From Rhodobacterales bacterium (GTDB lineage: Bacteria > Pseudomonadota > Alphaproteobacteria > Rhodobacterales > Rhodobacteraceae), in NCBI GenBank assembly GCA_002748265.1, contig PDRY01000016.1, positions 186,001 through 250,000 of the forward strand: a stretch of 64,000 bases of DNA. The letters are read 5' to 3'. The notes beneath the pieces are model-generated. The model made no database searches, was not told where the DNA came from, and saw only the letters and a program-made list of their open reading frames with translations. Both the position numbers and the translations under genes were made by a program. Below, one piece after another: positions 56,880 to 64,000 of this stretch (positions are counted from its first letter, which is position 1; each line of letters starts with the position of its first letter).

Positions 56880-57740
56880 CTAATTGTCGGGGGAGGACGG
56901 CTCTGCCGGCGCGGCAACGCCCCGCTCTTCGAGAGCCCGCCGCACTGCCTCTTCGCTCTGCCGGGCAAGCGCCTTGCGGTCACTGAACTCCGCGACCATC
57001 AACGGGGTGTGCTGCACCACGGTCACCTGTCCCTGAGGCCATTGCGCCAGCACCTGCAGAAGCGAGTCCCCGAACGCGGCATCGCCCCACCACCCGTAGA
57101 AGCGCGGATCGCGGCCTTTTGGCGGGGAATAGACTACGCTCACCGGCTGCACCTGCATCCCTTCGACCGGTGCGTTGAGAAAGCTGGCAAAGAGCGCAGG
57201 CTTGAACGGCAGCACCCGGCGCGCATCGCTTGATGTGCCCTCTGGAAAGACCAGAAGCCTGTGCCCGGCGCCAAGCCGTTCGGTCAGAAGCTGCGCCTGC
57301 GCGGCCGCCTCGCGCCGATCCCGCCGGATGAAAATCGTACCCGTCGCACGGGCGAGAACACCGATTCCGGGCCACCCCTTCACCTCGGCTTTTGAGACAA
57401 AGTAAACCCGCTGCACCGCGTTGAGCACAAAGATGTCGAGCCAGCTCGCATGATTGGCAACCACCGCCCCCGGTCCGCGGAGCGGCGTGCCCTCAATCCG
57501 AAGCCGCAGCCCCATCAGCGCCAGCGTGGCCCGGCACACGGTCTGTGTAATCCAAGGGGTCCAGGGCCGGTGCAACCCGAACACCGGCCGCTCAATTTGC
57601 CGCAGCAGCAGAAGAAGAACCAGCCCGGTCCCGATCACGGCGACGATGCCGATGGCGCGGACCGTCGCAATGAGCCTGCCGCCCCACCCCGGTTTGGGAT
57701 CGCCCTGCGGCGGTTGATCGATGCCCCAGGTCTCGCTCAT
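56880..57740 (-). CDS. olsA: Lyso-ornithine lipid acyltransferase OlsA
   Basis: A 286-residue PlsC-type acyltransferase: one N-terminal membrane helix, the catalytic NHASWLD (His-x4-Asp), and the FPEGTSSDARRVLPFK acceptor motif. OlsA adds the second acyl chain to form ornithine lipid. The ATG at 57740 overlaps the olsB stop. The pair olsBA is a known arrangement, which supports this over a general lysophospholipid acyltransferase. It converges on the ABC-F gene. Confidence 0.88.
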   Translation of the reverse strand: MSETWGIDQPPQGDPKPGWGGRLIATVRAIGIVAVIGTGLVLLLLLRQIERPVFGLHRPWTPWITQTVCRATLALMGLRLRIEGTPLRGPGAVVANHASWLDIFVLNAVQRVYFVSKAEVKGWPGIGVLARATGTIFIRRDRREAAAQAQLLTERLGAGHRLLVFPEGTSSDARRVLPFKPALFASFLNAPVEGMQVQPVSVVYSPPKGRDPRFYGWWGDAAFGDSLLQVLAQWPQGQVTVVQHTPLMVAEFSDRKALARQSEEAVRRALEERGVAAPAEPSSPDN

Positions 57741-58492
57741 CCGCGATACCGATCCGCCGCGCGGGCGTTCAAGCGGGCCGTGTCCAGGATCAGGCACACA
57801 TCGGTGGTGTTGAAATCGTGATCAACGAACGCGCCCTCGCCCACAGTGCCGCCAAGGCGCAGATAGGCTTTGATCAAGGCCGGAATCGCCAGCATCGCCG
57901 CCTTGCGGTCGATCTGATCCGGAGCCAACAGGTCCATCGGCTGGAACACCTTGGACCGGGCCCGCAGAGGCTCCGGCGCGAGATGGCGGTGGTGGAGCAG
58001 GCTCAGCGGTGCGGCGAGCGCGTCGACATCGGTGCCGTGGAACGAGGCCACGCCGAACAGGATGTCGATCTCTTGCTCGGCCACGTAAGCGCCAAGCGCG
58101 CGCCACAGAAGATGCATGGCGCTGCCGCCGCGATGGTCGGGGTCGAGGCAGGACCGCCCCAGCTCCAGGAGACGCCGCCCGCTCCGCTCCAGAGGGCCCA
58201 GATCGTATTCCGCGTCACAGTAAAAGCGCCCTGCGGCTGCGGCGCCATCGCGCGTCATCAGGCGGTATACGCCAATCACGTGATCGCCCGTGGGGCGCGC
58301 GGGATCACACAAGATCAGATGCTCGCAATGCGCATCGAACGCGTCTTTCTCCAGCCGCTGCGCGTGATCCACCTGGGCGCCGGAGCCCCCCAGTTCCTCA
58401 ATGAAAACGCGGTATCTTAGGCGCTGAGCCGCGCGCAGATCTGCGTCATCCCGCGCCATTCGAAGCTCAAATCCATCACTTTGAGAGATCAT
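57737..58492 (-). CDS. olsB: Ornithine-acyl-ACP N-acyltransferase OlsB
   Basis: A 251-residue GNAT-like enzyme that puts a 3-hydroxyacyl chain on ornithine. Early segments RLRYRVFIEELGG and DAHCEHLILCD, then GRRLLELGRSCLDPDHRGGSAM (split after LELGRSC) with the conserved acyl-site Arg residues, fit OlsB. Ornithine lipids partly replace phospholipids under phosphate limitation, so it is notable to have these genes in the same window as the pst operon, though no Pho box is seen here. Confidence 0.9.
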   Translation of the reverse strand: MISQSDGFELRMARDDADLRAAQRLRYRVFIEELGGSGAQVDHAQRLEKDAFDAHCEHLILCDPARPTGDHVIGVYRLMTRDGAAAAGRFYCDAEYDLGPLERSGRRLLELGRSCLDPDHRGGSAMHLLWRALGAYVAEQEIDILFGVASFHGTDVDALAAPLSLLHHRHLAPEPLRARSKVFQPMDLLAPDQIDRKAAMLAIPALIKAYLRLGGTVGEGAFVDHDFNTTDVCLILDTARLNARAADRYRG

Positions 58493-58588
58493 GCTCCGCT
58501 CCTGTGTCGCCTGCTCGGGCCTTTGGCCAACCGCTGGCCTGATAGGTCCCTGCCGCCCGCATGTCCAGTTTCGCCCTGCAAGGCTGTG

Positions 58589-58603
58589 TTGACCTTTTGT
58601 TAA
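58589..58603 (-). promoter_or_regulatory. CtrA-like site upstream of olsB
   Basis: TTGA, seven bases (CCTTTTG), TTAA: one mismatch from the CtrA consensus. It is about 100 bases before olsB and just after the DUF3553 stop. Confidence 0.3.
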
Positions 58604-58626
58604 GGATTTGGCGCGATGTCGGATAG

Positions 58627-58803
58627 TCAGACGCTAACAAGATCCAGCTCGACATGGGCCGTGTCGACAACCTGCTTGCCCACGTCACGAAACATCACCG
58701 TGACTTTTGAGCCGATGACCGACTGCACCTGTCCCTCGCCCCATTCAGGGCATTTCGGGTGGCGCACGATCATGCCAGGCGCGAAAAAGGAAGAATACGA
58801 CAT
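58627..58803 (-). CDS. DUF3553 domain protein (58 aa)
   Basis: A 58-residue protein matching the DUF3553 pattern: FAPGMIVRHPKCPEWGEGQV, then TVMFRDVGKQVVDTAHVEL. The fold is a small beta barrel resembling Tudor/CarD-type modules, sometimes found at the end of UvrD-like helicases. Its role as a stand-alone protein is unknown. Its ATG is only 11 bases from the divergent chpT ATG. Confidence 0.8.
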   Translation of the reverse strand: MSYSSFFAPGMIVRHPKCPEWGEGQVQSVIGSKVTVMFRDVGKQVVDTAHVELDLVSV

Positions 58804-58814
58804 GGGGTCCGCCT

Positions 58815-59396
58815 ATGATAACTAAGCAAGATATGACGGCCCTCGCCGTATCGAAGCTCTGCCACGACCTTGTGAACCCGCTGGGCGCACTTGGCAACGG
58901 GGTGGAGCTTCTGGAGCTGACCGGCCAAGCCGGCGGAGAGGAAATGGCGCTGATCAAGCAGGCGCTCGGTGATGCGACAGCGCGGCTTGGATTTTATCGA
59001 ATCGCCTTTGGCGCGGGGTCCGATCAACTCCTTTCAACCGATGAAATTCAGCGGGTGCTGGACCCGCTCAACAACCACGCGCGCGTCACGCTTTCCTGGA
59101 CCGCGCAGGAGCCGCGAACCCGCCACGCGGTGAAGCGCGCCTTCCTGGGGCTGATGTGTGCGCAATCCGCTCTGCCCATGGGCGGTGCAGCGGTCTATGA
59201 TGGCCAGACGGTCACAGCGCGCGGCGAAGGGCTATCGCTGGATCCGGCTCTGTGGCCCCTTCTCACCGAAGGGGGAGGCGATCTTCCGACCGCCTCGAGC
59301 GACATTCACTTTGCGCTTCTGGCCCAGACCATGGCCGATCAGGGCCGCCGCGCCGACCTTCAGACGGCCGACGGGCAGTTGATGCTGACGCTTTAG
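58815..59396 (+). CDS. chpT: Histidine phosphotransferase ChpT
   Basis: ChpT passes phosphate from the CckA kinase to CtrA and CpdR. The 193-residue product opens with the dimerisation and phosphotransfer helix [19 protein letters not shown], with phospho-His at about residue 17, followed by a degenerate ATPase-like domain, as known for ChpT. It is remote from ctrA (41 kb) but in the same pathway. The end overlaps the convergent proA by 4 bases. Confidence 0.9.
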   Translation: MITKQDMTALAVSKLCHDLVNPLGALGNGVELLELTGQAGGEEMALIKQALGDATARLGFYRIAFGAGSDQLLSTDEIQRVLDPLNNHARVTLSWTAQEPRTRHAVKRAFLGLMCAQSALPMGGAAVYDGQTVTARGEGLSLDPALWPLLTEGGGDLPTASSDIHFALLAQTMADQGRRADLQTADGQLMLTL

Positions 59397-60634
59397 GACC
59401 GCACGGCCCCGTCGCCCTCGACCAGATACTTGAACGTCGTGAGCTGTTCGGCCCCAACCGGACCGCGCGCATGCATCCGTCCGGTGGCGATGCCGATCTC
59501 GGCGCCCATGCCGAATTCGCCGCCATCCGCGAACTGGGTCGAGGCGTTACGCATCAGGATCGCACTGTCGAGCCGGGCAAAGAACTCCGCCGCCGCGCTA
59601 TCATCTTCGGTGATGATGCAGTCGGTGTGATCCGAGCCATAGCGCCGGATATGGGCGATCGCCCCGTCCAGATCATCGACCACACGGGCGGCAATGATGC
59701 TGTCCAGATACTCCGTCCCCCAGTCGTCCTCGGTCGCGGGGATGGTCCCGTCGAGCCCGTCGGCACGCACCTCAACTCCGGCCTCTTTCAGAGCGTCCAC
59801 AATATCTTGGCCCAAGCCCTTCGCGTTCTTGTGGACCAGCAGGCACTCCGCAGCGCCGCAGATCCCGGTGCGCCGGGTCTTGGCGTTGAGCACGACGCGC
59901 ATGGCTTTTTCGGGGTCAGCATCCCTGTCCAGATAGACATGCACGATGCCTTCGAGATGGGCAAAGACCGGCACCCGCGCTTCGCGCTGCACGAGCCCGA
60001 CGAGCCCCTTTCCGCCGCGCGGCACGATCACGTCGATATGATCGGTCATGCGCAGCATCTCGCCCACGGCGGCGCGGTCGGTCGTGGGGACCAGTTGCAC
60101 GGCATCCTCGGGCAGCCCGGCGTCGCGCAGGCCTTTGCGCATCGCCTCGGCAATCGCCATGGCAGAGCGGTGGCTTTCCGACCCCGCGCGCAGGATCACG
60201 GCGTTGCCCGCCTTCAGGCACAGTGCCGCTGCGTCGGCGGTCACGTTCGGGCGGCTCTCAAAGATCACCCCGACCACGCCCAGAGGCATCCGCACCCGCC
60301 GGATATGGAGCCCCGAGGGCCGGTCCCATTCGGCCATTACCTCCCCGATCGGGTCACGCTGATCTGCAATGGTGCGCAGGCTGTCTTCGATGCCGCGCAG
60401 ACGATCCTGATCCAGCATCAGCCGGTCCAGCATCGCGGGACTCAGCCCTTTGGCGCGCCCGGCCTCCATGTCGGCGGCGTTTGCGGCCAGGATATCAGGC
60501 GCGGCCTCACGGAGCGCCGCTGCGGCGGAGATCAGAGCCGCATGCTTGCGATCCGGCTTCGCCTGGGCCACCTGCACCGACGCCGCGCGGGCGCGGGCGC
60601 CCATGTCTTGCATCATTGCTGCGATCTCATCCAT
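59393..60634 (-). CDS. proA: Glutamate-5-semialdehyde dehydrogenase
   Basis: ProA reduces glutamyl-5-phosphate in proline synthesis. The 413-residue product has [22 protein letters not shown] (split at the turn), the VPRGGKGLV segment, the catalytic Cys in [12 protein letters not shown], and a C-terminal [19 protein letters not shown]. It follows proB by 18 bases. Confidence 0.96.
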   Translation of the reverse strand: MDEIAAMMQDMGARARAASVQVAQAKPDRKHAALISAAAALREAAPDILAANAADMEAGRAKGLSPAMLDRLMLDQDRLRGIEDSLRTIADQRDPIGEVMAEWDRPSGLHIRRVRMPLGVVGVIFESRPNVTADAAALCLKAGNAVILRAGSESHRSAMAIAEAMRKGLRDAGLPEDAVQLVPTTDRAAVGEMLRMTDHIDVIVPRGGKGLVGLVQREARVPVFAHLEGIVHVYLDRDADPEKAMRVVLNAKTRRTGICGAAECLLVHKNAKGLGQDIVDALKEAGVEVRADGLDGTIPATEDDWGTEYLDSIIAARVVDDLDGAIAHIRRYGSDHTDCIITEDDSAAAEFFARLDSAILMRNASTQFADGGEFGMGAEIGIATGRMHARGPVGAEQLTTFKYLVEGDGAVRS

Positions 60635-60652
60635 CTTACCCTCCTTGCGGCG

Positions 60653-62784
<2,132 letters not shown>

Positions 62785-62816
62785 TCAGAGCGGTAGCGAG
62801 GGCGGGGTCAGGGTGC

Positions 62817-62877
62817 AAGGGGGGCGCTGCCCCCTTGGGCCTGCGGCCCAATTCCCCCGAGGTATTTGTCACAAATA
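62817..62877. repeat. Palindromic (REP-like) element
   Basis: Three hairpins in a row: AAGGGGG/CCCCCTT (62817-62836), TTGGGCC/GGCCCAA (62835-62851) and ATTTGT/ACAAAT (about 62864-62876). I remember closely similar strings in many intergenic regions of Rhodobacteraceae. It lies between the GNAT stop and obgE. Confidence 0.55.
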
Positions 62878-62882
62878 AGAAG

Positions 62883-63926
62883 TTATGGCGCGCTTGGGAT
62901 GGTGAGCCGATAACGACGGCAGGTGGTGTCTTCCCCGCGAGCTGTGGCGAAGGCGGTGCTGGTGCCGGTCTGCACAAAGCCCAGCTTGCGCAGCACGGCA
63001 TCGGAGGCCGGGTTGTCGTGCCAGGTGGTTGCGCCGATCTCCGACCAGCGGTGATGCGATGCGGCATGAGCGATGGCAGCCCGCGCGGCCTCGGTGACGA
63101 ACCCCTGGCCGTGCCACTGTGCGCCCATCTGGTAGCCAATGGTCGGAATCTCCGAATCCTTGCGGGTGATCCCGATCGTGCCGACCATGTCGCCATCGTG
63201 GCAGATGGCCCATAGATCGCCCTCTCCCTCGAAGGTTTGGCACCGGTTTGCGGTGAAACTGCGGTCGGCGGGCCAGGGCCACGACCCCGTTTGCCGGGCC
63301 ACGTTCCAATCCGACATGAAGCTGTGCATCCGCTCCGTATCCGAGGAACGCAGGGGGCGTAGCAGGAGCCGGTCTGTGTGTATGGTCCGGCGCTCGAAGA
63401 GCACCACAGGGTGCGCACCGTCCCGCGCTGCGGAGTGGCCTTCGCCCTGCCCGGTCCTGCGAAAGCCGAGGTTGTGGAGCACGGCGCCGCTGGCCGGGTT
63501 GTCGGTGAAGTGGTCTGCTTCGAGCAGCGCGGGTGCGAAACGTCGGTCAAGTTCATCTACGAAGGCCCGCATCGCTTCGGTTGCGTAGCCCTGCCCTGCG
63601 TGATCGGGATGGATCGCATACATGACCGAGGGCGAGCTGCGCGGTCCGATCCCGCCCACGCCGCAGGTGCCGATCATTTCGCCATCCTTGCAGATGGCCG
63701 CGCGGAACGGGATCCGTCCCCGGTAGCGGGAGGCGGCGATGAGCCGTGCTGCGTCCTCTTCGGACCAGCCCACGGTCATGGCGAACAGGTTGGGCGCGAC
63801 CTGAGGATGGCCGCAGATCCGTGCAAACGCCGGGGCGTCGGCATCGGTCATCTCGCGGAGCGTCAGACGGTCGGTCTCCAGGCGAAAGGCGCGCCGATCT
63901 TGCCAGCGGGTGCGGGTCAGGAGCAT
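62883..63926 (-). CDS. Tandem GNAT acetyltransferase (two domains)
   Basis: A 347-residue protein with two RimJ-like GNAT domains: residues about 14-175 (LETDRLTLREM, then HAGQGYATEAM as the acetyl-CoA loop) and about 180-340 (IHTDRLLLRPL, then WHGQGFVTEAA). The second domain starts as a separate gene often would. Upstream of the ATG at 63926 the frame stays open to the window edge, so the real start could be outside. The substrates are unknown. Confidence 0.8.
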   Translation of the reverse strand: MLLTRTRWQDRRAFRLETDRLTLREMTDADAPAFARICGHPQVAPNLFAMTVGWSEEDAARLIAASRYRGRIPFRAAICKDGEMIGTCGVGGIGPRSSPSVMYAIHPDHAGQGYATEAMRAFVDELDRRFAPALLEADHFTDNPASGAVLHNLGFRRTGQGEGHSAARDGAHPVVLFERRTIHTDRLLLRPLRSSDTERMHSFMSDWNVARQTGSWPWPADRSFTANRCQTFEGEGDLWAICHDGDMVGTIGITRKDSEIPTIGYQMGAQWHGQGFVTEAARAAIAHAASHHRWSEIGATTWHDNPASDAVLRKLGFVQTGTSTAFATARGEDTTCRRYRLTIPSAP

Positions 63927-64000
63927 TTCGCGGCCCGGAATATCCGTGCGCCCGTCGCTGCGACAGAAGGAGCGTTTGGGGCCGGTATCAATGAACCCGA

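Overview
The window reads as a Roseobacter-group (Rhodobacteraceae, Alphaproteobacteria) chromosome. The evidence is high GC, the sciP-ctrA-ligA-recG order, a ChpT phosphotransferase, ornithine-lipid genes olsBA, and an alphaproteobacterial LexA box (GTTC-N7-GTTC). Identifications rest on reading translations and motifs against remembered families; no search was run.

Left arm (1-34.1 kb, mostly + strand): an incomplete membrane protein, an AraC regulator and miaA; then one long envelope and translation cluster, pyrH-frr-uppS-cdsA-dxr-rseP-bamA-ompH-fabZ-lpxA-lpxI-lpxB, which makes and inserts lipid A, isoprenoids and outer-membrane proteins. After mnmA come the cell-cycle genes sciP and ctrA, the repair genes ligA and recG, a 40-residue membrane protein behind an SOS box, a NifU-like scaffold, hisI, an orphan peptide-binding protein, a candidate small RNA, a LytTR regulator, bdhA with a patatin, pseudouridine catabolism (psuK-psuG), rpsB-tsf, and aroQ with a LuxR solo.

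Centre (34.16-43.39 kb): a complete-looking tailless prophage about 9.2 kb long, related to corticovirus PM2. It has a P2-like major capsid protein, an FtsK/HerA-type packaging ATPase, several very small membrane proteins, a membrane-anchored muramidase, a holin-like protein, zinc-ribbon proteins, and a replication module unlike that of PM2: a winged-helix protein ending in a DnaA domain I-like segment, next to four iterons. It has no integrase. Both ends are hybrid 28-bp XerC/XerD sites sharing the centre TCCTGA, and rejoining the outer arms gives a good chromosomal dif site. KOPS-like GGGNAGGG octamers and gene direction both reverse here, so the window spans the replication terminus.

Right arm (43.4-64 kb, mostly - strand): an ectoine-hydrolase-like M24 enzyme; the whole phosphate system phoR-pstSCAB-phoU-phoB with a three-repeat Pho box; a gamma-carbonic-anhydrase-like protein, gmk and yicC; a PAS protein and an ABC-F ATPase on the + strand; olsBA; a DUF3553 gene divergent from chpT; proA, proB and obgE; and a double GNAT protein at the edge. 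ChpT (58.8 kb), CtrA and SciP (16.3-17.4 kb) belong to the same cell-cycle phosphorelay. No tRNA, rRNA, CRISPR array or insertion sequence was seen.
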